Shown one piece after another: positions 12,064 through 24,700 of a stretch of 64,000 nucleotides of DNA. The position numbers were made by a program, and so were the translations under genes. The stretch spans positions 4,152,001 to 4,216,000 of the forward strand of contig JAUCBN010000024.1 in NCBI GenBank assembly GCA_035048815.1. The letters run 5' to 3'. The DNA comes from Abelmoschus esculentus (taxonomy: Eukaryota; Streptophyta; Magnoliopsida; Malvales; Malvaceae). A model generated the notes under the pieces. That model was not told where the DNA came from. It saw only the letters and a program-made list of their open reading frames with translations, and did not search any database. How positions within the stretch are numbered: the first letter of the stretch is position 1; every line of letters begins with the position of its first letter.

Positions 12064-13587
12064 TACAGAACTACAGCCTTTTATTTCATTTTCCACGATC
12101 ATGCAGCTGCGGCAGCATCCAACTTTAGCACCACCAGCCTTCATTGCGTCGGCTACTTGAGTAAAAGCATGCAGGTATGTAGCCCTCGAACAAGAAAAGC
12201 CCCCACTGCTAGCGTTGGTTTCATGAACCATTTTTTTTTTCGAAGAATATGCAATTTTTCCATCATTACCATAAAAAAAAAACTGTCTATTCTCCTTCGA
12301 GCAAGTCCTTGCATAAGAAGTGTTAATAACTCCAGTTACTCTAACCCCTAAAACTTTGATGCTTGCTAATGCTACGTATAGAACACTGTGTCTGTACAAA
12401 AGCTGCTGAAACCAAAGCAACATCTGTGTATCCTGGACCTGAACTGGTACTTGATACGCCAGCAGCCAGCAGCCAGCAGCCAGCAGCCAGATTGTAAACT
12501 TGAAGAACAGGGACTACTGAGACCAAATAAGACATACAACTGAAATAATCTGACAGATTGTTGAAGATCAACAATTCATAGGTAATGTTAATGACTATAT
12601 TCTGACTACATTTGCAAGTGTTTTATGTTTGCTCCGTGACCCTCACAACTTTGTAGCAGATTATCGGTTTTAAGAATATTCATGGAAGGTTATTGTTAAT
12701 TTCAAAAAAAATTATCCGATTCGTGTTTTGGCAACTTATCAATAGCTTTTCCTATAATGGATCATATAGATCTTTTTAGTATAAAGAAAAAAAGAATGTA
12801 TGATCTGATTAGTGAAACACTTCTGATATATTATATTATTGTTTATCAATAAAATTATCTAATTGATGTGTAAAAACAAATATATATATATATAATTTAA
12901 AATCGAACATTATACTAGAATAGAACAATTAAAAGAAATGATGGGAACTAAGTTGCATATTAGACGTGATGGGAACCAAATTGCAAATTGGATGACGACG
13001 CATATAATTTGTCATGATTTAATTTGTCATAAATTTATATCTCCTTCGATTGGGGTGTTATCCCTGCCACAACATGATGGTATTTATTAATTCACTATTG
13101 TGGTTATAGTTTTTGTTTTGTTTGTTATGTGATTTAATCTGTTAAATAATACTTTAGACGCTCTTTTTCTCTATTAAGTTAGAGAGATTTTTAACGAGGT
13201 CTAAAGTCGTATTCTTTTTAATAATAAAAAATATAATATATAATTTGATTGATAAAATTAACAAACCAGTGGTCAAATTAGAATATACTCATAATAAAGT
13301 GACTATTCAATTAATTTAACCATATTATATTTATATCACCACTGTATTACTTTCCGTCTTGTATTTTTTGCACTTACAAAAAGAAAGAAACTTTAGAATT
13401 CCAAGGGGACGCGAAGAGAATTTTCTCCTAGGGTTTTTCTGCCACTCTTATTCTTGGTATCCTCTTCTTTCCCTCCCACCATTAATTTTCATTTTCATTT
13501 TCCGTTTTAAGTTTTGGTTTCATTTCTGTTCTCCATTAACTTCGATTATTAGTGTTGTTGATTTATTTGATTGTTTAGAAGAGGGAA
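12064..13587. other. Intergenic between the tRNA and NRPB5; one unassigned minus-strand stretch
   Basis: About 12064-12580 is GC-richer than the surroundings and gives a minus-strand reading frame of about 110 residues after excluding the part antisense to the tRNA. It includes a Cys-containing segment (AKVGCC) that I do not recognise. It may be a gene fragment. A 7-bp tandem repeat sits in it. About 12600-13350 is AT-rich with nothing seen. About 13350-13587 looks like the NRPB5 5' leader, with pyrimidine tracts and TTTTCTCCTAGGGTTTTTC. Confidence 0.45.
12459..12490. repeat. 7-bp tandem repeat (CCAGCAG)n
   Basis: About four and a half perfect copies of CCAGCAG. The unit length is not a multiple of three, so copy changes would shift any reading frame, which argues against it being inside a functional coding exon. 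Confidence 0.9.
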
Positions 13588-16282
13588 ATGGTATTGTCAG
13601 AGGATGAAATCAAGAGGTTGTTTCGAATCCGAAAGACGGTAATGCAGATGTTGAAAGACAGGGGCTATTTCGTCGGAGATTTTGAGATTAATCTGTCGAA
13701 ACAGCAGTTCATTTCCAAATACGGCGAAAACATGAAAAGGGAGGATCTTGTTATCAATAAATCCAAGCGAAATGATAACTCTGATCAGGTATCCGCTAAT
13801 TATTTCACGGCTCAATTCATTTTAACAAGTGGGTTTCAATTCACTTCTAAATTGTTTATGAATGTATGGTAATATGGAATGTTGAGTGTTTGAAGAACTT
13901 GTTATCACTCTTTGATTTTGATCTGCTTTCATCTTTGGTTGTCATCTATGTATTGATATATGGCGTCTTGAATGTTTAAAATCTCATATTTTCTATTGGA
14001 TTTTGATCTATATTCCCCTGTGCTTATTGTCTTATTAATTTACTACGTGTTATAATGATTTCTTACTATATGGTATGTTGAATGTTTGAAAACTCCTTGT
14101 TGATTTTGGATTTTGATCTAAATTCATCTTTGTTTATCTTGTAATTAATTTTGAGTGATATCCTTTTGGAGTGTAAGTTCTATGTGTCAGAATATGGCGT
14201 GCTGAATGTTTAAAACTTGGATTTTGATCTACATTCATATTTGTTTATCTTCTTATTAATTTAGAAGTTATATAATTTGTGCATGCAAGATCTATGTTTT
14301 CTTTCCCGAAGAAGCCAAGGTTGGTGTCAAGACAATGAAGACGTATACCAACCGCATGAAATCAGAGAATGTATTCAGGGCTGTACTGGTTGTGCAACAG
14401 AATTTGACTCCCTTTGCTCGAACTTGTATTAATGAAATTTCTTCAAAGTTCCACTTGGAGGTTTTCCAGGTAAATTGCTTTTATGATCTCCAGATTCCAC
14501 TTAAATTATCACCATGTTTCTTGATAATATTCCTATGTGATGACTTGCATCATCCAATCTCTGTCAACGTGACGCTTGGTGTAACTTCTTCCATATGGAA
14601 ATCATCACTATACAATGGGTTTCTCAAATGGGTAGAGTGGACGCCCTATTCATCTTATGTATACCATTTTTCTTAGGAAGTTTTGGCTTTCAGTATATAA
14701 TATTAAGATATATGTCAGTCATCTTATAGTAGTGTGATATTGTACCATTGATGTTTAGGGTGCCTCAGCTTTGTGTGTACATAAATCAGTTGTATAGTAA
14801 TGTAATAGTATACACACCTGTTCTTGAAATCTTCTTCTCCAAATAGCATACAACCTTATTTTCTTTAATTTCTCTTCCTGTGATTCTTATTTTGAACTTT
14901 ATTGGTGCAGGAAGCGGAGCTCATGGTCAATGTAAAAGAACATGCTCTTGTGCCTGAGCATCAGGTGCTTACTAATGAGGAGAAAAAGACTTTGCTTCAT
15001 AGATATACTGTAAAGGAAACACAGGTCAGTATTTAGTAACCGTAATTACCATGTAGAATCTAGTATTGTAAAGTGATTTGATCAAATCATTCTTTGCCTG
15101 TACAATATTAGCTGTACCAGTTAATACTTCGTATTAATATATTGTGCAAGCTAATCTGTTAATTAGGTATAGAACCATAGCTCTACATGGATCATTTTTG
15201 TAGAATTATTAACTTCAACTTGGAACATTAGCTGTCTCACTTGGAATGCATGTTTAGTTTGCATGTGTATCATTTATTGGCCAAGTGCACAAATGCCTGA
15301 ATAAACTGATGTAAAGCTAGATAAATTGCCTTGGAAGCTTTCCATGATAAATGACTGGAGGTTTGTAAAATTGAACCAGTGACCTAGACAAATTCTGAAG
15401 CGTTTTGAGCATACCTTTGCATGTCAAAGTTGTATTTGTTAATTGATTTCAGTTTTCACAGACCTACCTTCTGTGGTATGATTTCCCGGGATGCAATACT
15501 ACATTTCGACTAGAATTTGTGTTCTTTCCTCATTTGCTTGGGTAGTTTTCATTTCTGGTGTTCTGGACTTGTAGTCACCTTCCAATGGCTCCCTTAATCA
15601 TGAACAAGGAATTTCCCTCTTGAGTAAGGGAATTGGGCTAGTCCCTGAAAATGTCCATTCCTTTTCTGTGGGCTTAAAAATCGTCCTTGTTCATTTCGAA
15701 TAACTCGGTAAAGTTACAGTAAGTCAATGGGCATTGCGGCTGGTAGTCAGTAGTACATGTAGTACAATTGGGGGCTCTTTTTGAAAACATAAGACCCCAA
15801 ATGTCATTAGGAGAGAGTCTAGCTTTGAAAGCGCTCTGCTCCATTCATTAGACTATTTCATGAAGGTGGCTCAACTTGTTTTGTTGTGTTGCACAATAAA
15901 TCCGTTGCTTTGAAAAAGACCGCCATCGTTTTTGTATGCATACTTGTAGTGTCATCTTCTGCTTGCATTCCTTTCTTTTACAAATCCCATCAGTTTCCAA
16001 CTATGTTGCTTCAATTCTTCTTGAAATGCCGAGTCGGGCACATGTCTAGCACACACTCCTGTTGGACACATACCTGAAATTTGATACCCAACACTGTTGA
16101 GTTCAATTAAGAACAGTTTCTGATCTTGTTATGATTCTGAAATGGATTGAATGCAGCTGCCCCGCATCCAGGTGACCGATCCAATTGCAAGATACTACGG
16201 TCTGAAACGTGGGCAAGTGGTGAAGATCATTCGACCTAGTGAGACTGCTGGTCGTTATATCACATACCGATATGTTGTGTGA
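13588..16282 (+). CDS. NRPB5A: DNA-directed RNA polymerase subunit 5 (RPB5 family)
   Basis: Four exons: 13588-13788, 14290-14469, 14911-15024 and 16157-16282, giving 206 residues, close to the usual 205-215. All junctions are GT-AG in phase 0. This subunit is shared by nuclear RNA polymerases; in plants the A-type is used by Pol I, II and III and also by Pol IV, while Pol V uses a divergent paralogue. The N-terminal jaw domain covers about residues 1-140, with the VVQQNLTPFA segment near its end. The C-terminal assembly domain, about 141-206, contains LPRIQVTDPIARYYGLKRGQ and ends in the very conserved TYRYVV. The strong match to the common form, without the N-terminal extension of Pol V-type copies, supports NRPB5A. 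The first intron carries imperfect tandem repeats. Confidence 0.96.
13870..14270. repeat. Imperfect tandem repeats in NRPB5 intron 1
   Basis: Four copies begin at about 13871, 13961, 14069 and 14192, each with the order TATGG..GTTGAATGTTT, then GATTTTGATCT, then TTCAT.TTTGTTTATCTT, then TTAATTT. Spacing varies from about 90 to 125 bases because of internal indels. They lie wholly within the intron. Confidence 0.75.
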
Positions 16283-17020
16283 CCATGTACCCTGTTAAGT
16301 AGTATTTCCCTCCTACATTTAGACGAAACGTTTTTTATAAAACAAATCAGAACTCATTGCCCGGTCATCTTAAAATCGAGCAGTGTTGAAATGTTCGTGT
16401 TGTATTCGTGTATTGTCAAGTGTAATAATTGTGCTGAACGAATTATATATTTATATCTATTTTGATGCATGAATAATCTGGTTGGTTTGTAATGTAGAAT
16501 TGACATGAGTTGGTAGGTAAGATAAATGAAAAAGAAAGAAAAATAGAGGAAAGAAGAGAGTGAGATGGAGTTGAATGAAAGTTGATTCGAATTATTATAA
16601 AATATTGTTAAATTTGAGATTTTAAGAGTTGTTTTTAGAATTAGAATTAAATTATAATGATATATAAAAATTTAAACGAAACATTTACTATGTCAATTTT
16701 GTTAAATATTCTATCGTAACGTACATACATTATTAATTTGAACGAAAAGGGACTTATTTATAATTTTCGTTAAATCAGTGATAGTTTTATAATTTTTAAT
16801 AATTAAAAGACTCAAACAAAATATTCTATAACGGAGAGACTATTTACATATTTTAACCTTTTTCTAAAGTAGTCACGCGAATAGACACGCCACCATTTCA
16901 GAAAGCGTTACATAGAAAGTTGAAACCCTATAAATCAATACCCTCCTCCCCTTCCACTGCCCACCAAACCCTCAATTATATCACCGGCCCCCAGATCAAC
17001 TGCCTCGCTAAACATATCCA
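16283..17020. other. Intergenic between NRPB5 and peroxiredoxin
   Basis: The first 160 bases or so are the NRPB5 3' UTR. The middle is AT-rich with a purine-rich run (AAAAAGAAAGAAAAATAGAG) near 16530. The last 150 bases are the peroxiredoxin promoter and leader. Confidence 0.6.
16928..16935 (+). promoter_or_regulatory. Candidate TATA box for the peroxiredoxin gene
   Basis: CTATAAAT lies 93 bases upstream of the start codon and is followed by a C-rich leader (TACCCTCCTCCCCTTCCAC). This spacing would give a 5' UTR of about 60 bases. Called on motif and position only. Confidence 0.45.
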
Positions 17021-17972
17021 ATGGCTCCTATTGCTGTCGGCGATGTGCTTCCGGACGGTACGCTCTCCACTTTCGACGCCGAGGATAAGCTCCAGCAGGT
17101 ATCCGTACACTCACTTGCTGCCGGTAAAAAGGTCATCATTTTTGGCGTTCCCGGTGCCTTTACACCTACTTGCAGGTAATGATTCTCTCCTATCTGATAT
17201 TCTTTAACCATCCGTTTCCGGTGAACGGTGCCTGATTTTTTTGTGTGGATATTTTTTATTTATTTTGTGTATAACAAAGCTTGAAGCATGTACCTGGGTT
17301 CATCGAGAAAGCAGGGGAGCTTAAATCCAAGGGCGTTGATGAAATTATTTGCATCAGCGGTAAATTTCTATTTCTATTTTCAGTAATATTATTAATTTTC
17401 TATTCTATTTTGCTTGAAAATTTAATTTCCAATCGGCATCAATTTTCTCCGATTTTGTTTTAGAATTTAGAATATGTTTCAATCTTAAAGTAGAATTTGA
17501 ATTTGTATGTGAAATGATAAAAGTGAAGGAAATGTGCACAATTTTCAACTATCAAACTGCTGAATCTTTCTTCATATATGTAAACTGTGAAATCCTCGAT
17601 GGTTGATTGCCTGATTTGAGTGGATTACAGTCAGAAATTGTCACCTTTGTAAAGCTATGATGACTTATATAAGCTTCTTGCTTCGTAAATTTTCTAAAAT
17701 CCTGAATTTAATTTGCAGTGAATGACCCTTTCGTGATGAAGGCATGGGCCAAAACCTATCCTGAGAACAAAGATGTCAAGTTTCTGGCTGATGGTTCAGC
17801 AACATACACCCATGCCCTTGGTCTCGAGCTTGACCTCAGCGAGAAAGGGCTCGGGACTCGTTCTAGGAGGTTTGCCCTCTTGGTCGAGGACCTCAAGGTG
17901 AAGGCAGCAAATGTCGAATCCGGTGGGGAATTCACTGTGTCCGGTGCTGATGACATCCTTAAAGCACTTTAG
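17021..17972 (+). CDS. PRXIIB: Type II peroxiredoxin, cytosolic form
   Basis: Three exons: 17021-17175, 17280-17359 and 17719-17972, giving 162 residues, exactly the usual length of plant cytosolic PrxII. The enzyme is a thiol peroxidase that reduces hydrogen peroxide and alkyl hydroperoxides and is regenerated by glutaredoxin or thioredoxin. The peroxidatic Cys51 sits in PGAFTPTC and the second Cys76 in EIICIS, both at family positions. The conserved Arg lies in TRSRRFALL, around residue 127-130. There is no N-terminal extension, so plastid and mitochondrial isoforms are excluded and a cytosolic B/C/D-type protein is indicated. The symbol follows the Arabidopsis cytosolic PrxII group; B, C and D cannot be separated by eye. 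Confidence 0.95.
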
Positions 17973-20900
17973 GTTTTCTTTGTGCACAAAAAGGTCTGTT
18001 TTGTTGGCCTTGGAATCCATAGCCATCTTCTAAAACTATCTGTTTCAGTCCTTAAAACAGTGGCTGTTTCATGGTTATTAATAAGAACAGATACCTTGCT
18101 CTATTTTTGTCTATAATCAGTAGCTTCATTATCCTCTAATGTTTAATCAACTAAATTAGTGGTTTAATTTGTGTTGATCATTAGATTATGATTGTGTTAG
18201 TTAAATCACTAAATTATTAAGTGTATTATTCAAATCACATAAAAATTATAAACATTATAAAGATAATTTTAACCCTTAATGTTTATAATTTTTATCATAT
18301 TCTATCATAAAATATAAAAAATTAAAATTTAAATAAAATATTAAAATTAATTAAATTTAAAATAAAAGGTTACTAAGCATTCTTAAATCTTAAATATCAT
18401 TCTACATATATATGACATTATTATAATTAAAAAATATTAATTTTTTAACAATTTAATCATTATGATAGTTAAAAAATAAGATATTTATCAAAAAAGATAT
18501 ATGTTAAGAGTTAAACTTATCCTAAAAAAGGATGAGGGCTAAAATGATAAAAATTATAAACGTTATGGGTTAATACTATTCTATGTCTTAAATAAATTAA
18601 TATAATTACATATTTAATCTTTGTAATTTACGTATTTTATCAATTTAATTATAATTTAATTTAATAAATTAATCATCGATAATACGATGACACATATTAT
18701 AATATAATTGAAGTTTTTTTTTAAATTTTAATTTAGTTAGTTCACATGAAAATTAGGTTTTAAGTAGAAATAGCAAAACTTGACTCAAAATTCTGAATTT
18801 TTTGACTTAATTTGAGGTCAACTTTATTTTAAAATTTAAGTTGTAAATTAAAAATTTGAATAACTTGAATAATTTAAAATTTTTAGTACTTAGTAGATTT
18901 ATTTTAGTAAGAGTTGAATACCTTATTTTTCTTAATATATATTATATAAAAATATGAAAAATATAAAGAAATATAAACATTTTATATGATTAGAGAAAAT
19001 TATGTAAATAGAATCAAATCGTACTATAATATGATAAATAATTATAATTAAATTTATATAAAAACTCAAAAACTTACTATACTCAAACTCAACTTAAATT
19101 TTATAAATTCAACTCGAATAAAAAATAAAAAAAATTTAAGTGAATATATATGAATTACATACTCAAATACAAATCAAACATCACATGCCGGTAATAAAAG
19201 ATAATACATTTTATTCGTATAATTCAAATTTCAATATCATATATAGTATGCATACATTATTAAAGTGTTAAAAAATTAAACAAATATTATTTTATAATCA
19301 AATTAACATATTTAAATTTATAATTCTTATAATAAAATAAAAGTCTAAATGACTTAAATTCGTCTTTAAACAACACCAACATTACTTCACCCAATGGCTT
19401 GAATGGCGATAAAAGAACGTTAAAGGTAAGTTAGATTTCATTTTTTTAATAAAAATTAAAATACTATTTAAAATCGAATTCTTTTTAATTCGATTTTAAA
19501 ATTATTATAAAAATACAACAAATTTATAAAAAAAAACTAATTACATTTTATTTATCTAATAAACGAAGAAAAGTTTCTTGTATATGTATGCACAATGTAT
19601 TAGAATTTGGGTGAGTGCACAAATAAGAGATTTCTTATTTGTTTTGTTTTTTCTTGTTAAAGAGTAAAATTATACTGTGAACCATTTTTATTACGTCATC
19701 TGTGGTCTCATCGACTAAAACTTTTTAAAATGAATCTTTATTTTTATACCATGTAAATAGAAAGTGGATGGTTACAAAGAAGTTAATTATAAATGAATTA
19801 ATGACAGAAAAAATGGTTGAATTTTAATGGACGGAATCACAAATGACGTGGTAAAAAGGGTTATAGAATATTTTCTCGTTAGAGAGGATTCCTAAAATTT
19901 GAGTTGTAAGCTTTGGATGCTAAGCTTAGTAATTGAGTTTATGATGTAAAGGTTATCTCCTAAACCCTTTAAAAATGGAAGAAATTCATAGCGGGGAAGT
20001 TAAGGTAATGGATGTAGTGGTGATGCTAGGCTCGGCTCGGAAACATTGTTATTGGGCTCGGCTCAGGTTCGAGGCTTGTCGAGCTCGAAATTTTAGGCTC
20101 GGGCTTGCCAGGCTCGACTCAGTTCAAAATAGATAATTTTGTTATATTTTTTTATAAAAGATACGATCTCGTTAAAAACTCTTTTCATAACCAACAACGA
20201 AACGAAATTCAATATTGAGAAAAAAAAATACTCAATTTATTTTAGTTAATTTATTTTTAGTGGACTTCTCTTATTTTATTTTACTATTTTTTTGCTAAAA
20301 AAATTACTTTTATGTATATATAACATATATATAATATAATTATTCCGAGCCTATTCACGAGTTTTTCGAGCATAGCTTAGGTAGATTTGACTCGGTTCGA
20401 CTCATTATGGTCTCGAGCTGAACCCGAACTCGAGTCAAGCTCACTCGAGCCAAGCTCAGTCGGTCTCACTCAAGCCGAGTTTTGATCGAACGAAACCTGT
20501 GTAACTTGAAAGCTAGTTAAGCTCATTATCACCTTACATAGATGCATGTTTTGGTTAGAAAGTTGAACTACTTTATATTTTTGTAATCTACCACCATCAT
20601 CCAATTTACAATTTTTCCACCACTTGACAACACAATTCAATTGAAGATATCAAACTCCACACTTTCCTTATCTACAGGCCCAAACCTGAGTTAGGACAAT
20701 AAGAGTTCTCGCCTAAGGCCCATCAATAGAGGTCTATTTTCTTTTTTCTAATACTTGTTATTAATGGTCTATTTTTAATACTTATTAAAGGATTATTTTT
20801 AATTTTAGATTTACTCTTAAAATTTAATTTTTTAAATATTTATTATTATGGACCTCATTTTTCAATACTTATTATTGTGACCTACTCTTAAAATTTATTT

Positions 20901-21747
20901 ATTTTTATTATTTGTTAGGGTCAAAAATTTAAATAGTAGTATGCAACTACAACAATCATTATTATATGGTGGTAGCAACATTAATTAGAACTACGATACC
21001 TACGAATGTTATATTCTCAATAGTATATATTATTAAAAATTTTATAATTACGATAATCGAAATAATATTTATAATATCTATAACTATGATAAACATAACA
21101 CAATTATAAATATGATCATAGCACAATTTACGTCTCTTATTTAAGGCCTATTTTAATTTCATTCTGAGTCATCAAAAGCCCGAGAACAACCCTACATATC
21201 TATACTTACGAAACTTGAGTGGATTCAAAATAATGAAAATTAATACTCAATATTATCAAAGGCTAAAGAGGTATTTTGTCTATAAATTCGTACTAAATAT
21301 CAATTTATTTATTTTTTTATATATATATTTAATTTAATTCTTAAATTTATAAATTATATTAATCTTTTTAACAAACGTTGATCACTAATATGTTATCCAT
21401 GTGTGAATTATTGCGTGATAAATAATTAAATATTTTCATTTATTAGTCAATATAAACAAATACTCTTATAATAATATCATAATCTATTTATAAATGTATT
21501 TTAATTATGAAAAGAAAATTCTAGGGACGAAAGTGAAAATTTAAGAAGTATCTGTGTGCTATTTCAAAATAAATAAAAGAGAAGATGAGGGTTTGCAAAT
21601 TTTAGTAAAAGCTTTCGCCTCTCACGCAATTTCATGGCGGGGAAAAAAGATACGTGGCGCTAGGGTTTATGTACCCCATTCCGTTTGTAGAGTTTCCGTA
21701 GTTTTAGCCGTCGGCTGTTAGAGAAGAAGGAAAACAGAGCGAGAGAA
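17973..21747. other. Intergenic: AT-rich DNA with decayed repeats
   Basis: About 17973-18120 is the peroxiredoxin 3' UTR. The rest to about 21550 is very AT-rich with no reading frame of note. A decayed repeat with ACTCAAA-type ends spans roughly 18750-19190, and a CTCGAG-rich repeat is at 20020-20520. About 21600-21747 looks like the leader of the zinc-finger gene, with GCGGGGAAAAAAGATACGTGG and GAGAGAAATGGGG. Confidence 0.5.
20020..20520. repeat. Decayed GGCTCG/CTCGAG-rich interspersed repeat
   Basis: The left end (20030-20115) repeats GGCTCGGCTC and GGCTCGGGCTTG. The right end (20340-20500) repeats CTCGAGCC and GAACTCGAGTC. The middle is AT-rich. GC-rich inverted ends around an AT-rich core are the layout of the hAT-type MITEs at 39909, 49035 and 59454, but here I could not match ends or target duplications. 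Confidence 0.4.
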
Positions 21748-24700
21748 ATGGGGTCTAGAGATAAGGACCAAACTACATCGCATCGCCAGCCACTCATTAG
21801 CAGCCTTGTCGTGGGGCCTTCATCAAGCGACGGAGCTGATGGTGGTGCAGGCGGAGGACGAGGCCGTGGGCGTAACGATTACGAGCCTGGAGAGGACCGG
21901 CGTGAGCCGATTCCGTATTCTCGCTCTGATCGGTACAAGGATGAACCTGGTTGGTCTTTCTTTCTCATGGAATCGTTTTAATTTTTTTCCTTTTCAGTGC
22001 AATGAATTATTGTTTATTTTTTATTAATATACTTATAACGTCAAGTTCAAACCACCAGCCACCAGCTAAATTTCAATTTTGGTTCTTATTAGTTTATTTT
22101 ATTTTTCATTTTTGTCATACAATTCATTCTAGACACGATTCGAAACGCATTTTGACGTGGATCTGCCATTTTGGCCTCCTGGAGCAAAGAAGGCGGTTAA
22201 CATGGAATGCCTTTGCGCTACGTGGCCAAAATGGGTGCCATTTTCGTAAATAATTTTGTTTGGAGTGTAACTTTGTTAAATAATTTTGAAATAGGTTTTG
22301 TTGGGCAGTTGGGGTAAAATTTCCAGTTAATAGGTCCCTAAATGCCTATCAAGAATATGATTCATGTTCTTGACAGGGGAAATTAAGCTGCAAGGCAAAT
22401 AGCCTAATTGCGGTGTATTTGTAATTTCTATTAATACATTTTTTGTGAAAGGGGGTTTGTTTATGTTTGTATTGAAATGTCATGTAAACTCCACTGTTTT
22501 ACATGTTGTTTTAGTTCCCAGGACCATGTTTCTATCTGTTGTTTTTGCATCTGGTTCTTGTGGCCATTTTTTAATTGCTCAGTTGTTTATGTTCTTGCAG
22601 AGTTAGATTTTGTAAACATTATTTGGTGACTACTACAGTTCAATGATTTTATTCAATATGTATGTAATAGTTACCCTATAGTTGGGATTGTACCTGTTGT
22701 TTTTTTCCTTATGTTGCATGTCAAGCATGTGGATCTAATACCCTCATGGAGTATCGATTTGCAAATGAATTTGCTGTTGTGTCTTACAGCTGAGAGTGTT
22801 GCCTGCAAGAACTTGGGTCTTGATGAAGGTTTGATGGTGTGAGTGCAATCTTGGATCATTGTTGGGGTTAATTGTTGGTTTGTTGTATTGGAAAGGGGGT
22901 TTTGTGCCAAATGCCATCTCCATATGTTGGGCATGATGAATAGACTTGTGCTGCTGCACTAAAGACAATATTGCATCTCAGTTTTGAAGCTATCATCACT
23001 TGTCAGATCGGGCAAGAATTTGAAATAGATTCCATGTGGTTGGGTTTGATAGGATGTCATGTCTAATTTGAAATGCTAATTTCATTTCCAGTTTAAGAGG
23101 TATTTTGCTCTAGTTTTCAACATCTTTGCAAAAGATCTTACGGGAATCGGACTACTGACAGCCTCAAGTGGTTTTAATGTTTAGCTTTGGTTATGCTCAG
23201 TGGTAAGGTTGGTCTCTTGGATGGAAAAAGTAGTGTGTTTGAGGGCATCGAGATATGTTAATGGAGGACATTATGGTGTATCTGGTTACTTATAATAAAC
23301 TTTTGAGGTGGAATATTCCAGACCAGTATAACTAATTTTGTTTGTGGGGGTGGAGCTATATCTCTCCGGGACTTTTGTTGGTTTTGTTAATTTATGGAAG
23401 TGCTCGATAATGATAATGCCAGTATCTGGTAACATATAATAAACTTTTGGGGTGTAATCTACTTGGCTTTAGGCTTGTTTTTTATTTTAGTTTTTCTTCT
23501 GGGAGCGATAATTAGGTTTCATGTTGGTTGTTTCTTATACTTTTTTGGGGTAAGTAGTATCTTTTGACAAGTGAATGGGGTATTGGAATATCCTTCATAT
23601 GTTATATTCTATCTTCATGAGGCTTCTTCTGTGTTTCTGTATTATTTTGTTTTTAATTGGGTAGTTGAGCTGATGGGCAAAGTTATTGGATGTTTAAGCA
23701 TATCATAAGTGTCAGTGACTTATGTGTTGCTCCTTTGGGGTGGAAGAAGCCCCGCTGGTTTGTATTTTCTATCCATCAAGTTATGTATAGGTATAGGGAA
23801 GTGAACTTGTGTTTCGGGTGGTACAACCTTTTCAAACAGTGTGCTGGGATGGGCTTTTCAGAAAAGTTGGTGCCTGTTGGCTTATGGTTTAATTTCTATT
23901 TCATCATGGGTGGATATCTTTGGTGGTTCCGATCCTTTAGTCTGCATTGTTGCTTGGACTACTACTCTTTATTAAGACAATTTGTATGAAGGTTTTTGGT
24001 GGTTAATGATTTTTATGTTGACTATCATGTCGTATGTATATGTTCATTCTATTCACCGCTGACCACAATGTGGATGCTCTCCTTTACCTCCTTTATACCT
24101 ATGCTGTATCAAATGAGGTTGCTCCAGATTTACGATATTGGGCTTCATAGGTCGGTTATTAGGATGAAAATATATCATTAAGCATGTATGCTTAATGCTT
24201 TTACAAGATAAGACTTTTGGTACTTGGATCTAGGACGACTTTTTTTCTTCCTGATGACTGAGAGCTGCTATATTGGTTTTGATATACTGGTAAAATGCTG
24301 TGTTTGAAAGGGAAAATAACTTTTCGAACAAGTATTCCCTTCTGTACTGGATTTTTCATTCTGTACCCATGATGAGAGGAGATCTTGAATAAACACATTG
24401 TTTTCCATAATATTTCATGTATTCAAATTAGATTTGCTTATCTATAGGAGCTGTTGCCTTTTTCTTTTCCAGGATATAGAATTCGTGCAGGTTCAAGTTC
24501 TCCAATACGTCGCAGGGATGCAGATCACCAATATGGTTCCAATTTTGATCGCTTAGGTGGTCCATCACGAAACCATGATTTTGGTAATGGTAGGGATCCT
24601 GGCAGATATCGTGGCTCTTCACCTCCTTATACTCGAGGACCAGGTGGTGGCAGGCAACGCAGCAGCAGAGATTTTGATGGGATTGGATATGGTCCTGGAC

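Noticed and set aside
12001..12423. 140-residue minus-strand frame ending in RRGSNPRPSAHKTNALTN
   Set aside because: The last part is antisense to the tRNA, a common false protein. The remainder is listed only as an unassigned stretch.
8845..17972. A carbonyl/peroxide detoxification gene cluster
   Set aside because: Glyoxalase, glyoxal oxidase-like enzyme and peroxiredoxin act in different compartments, lie on different strands and are separated by unrelated genes, so clustering is not supported.
23690..24181. Two plus-strand frames within the zinc-finger gene's first intron
   Set aside because: Cys/Trp/Phe-rich chance translations of G/T-rich intron DNA; they do not splice in frame with the flanking exons.
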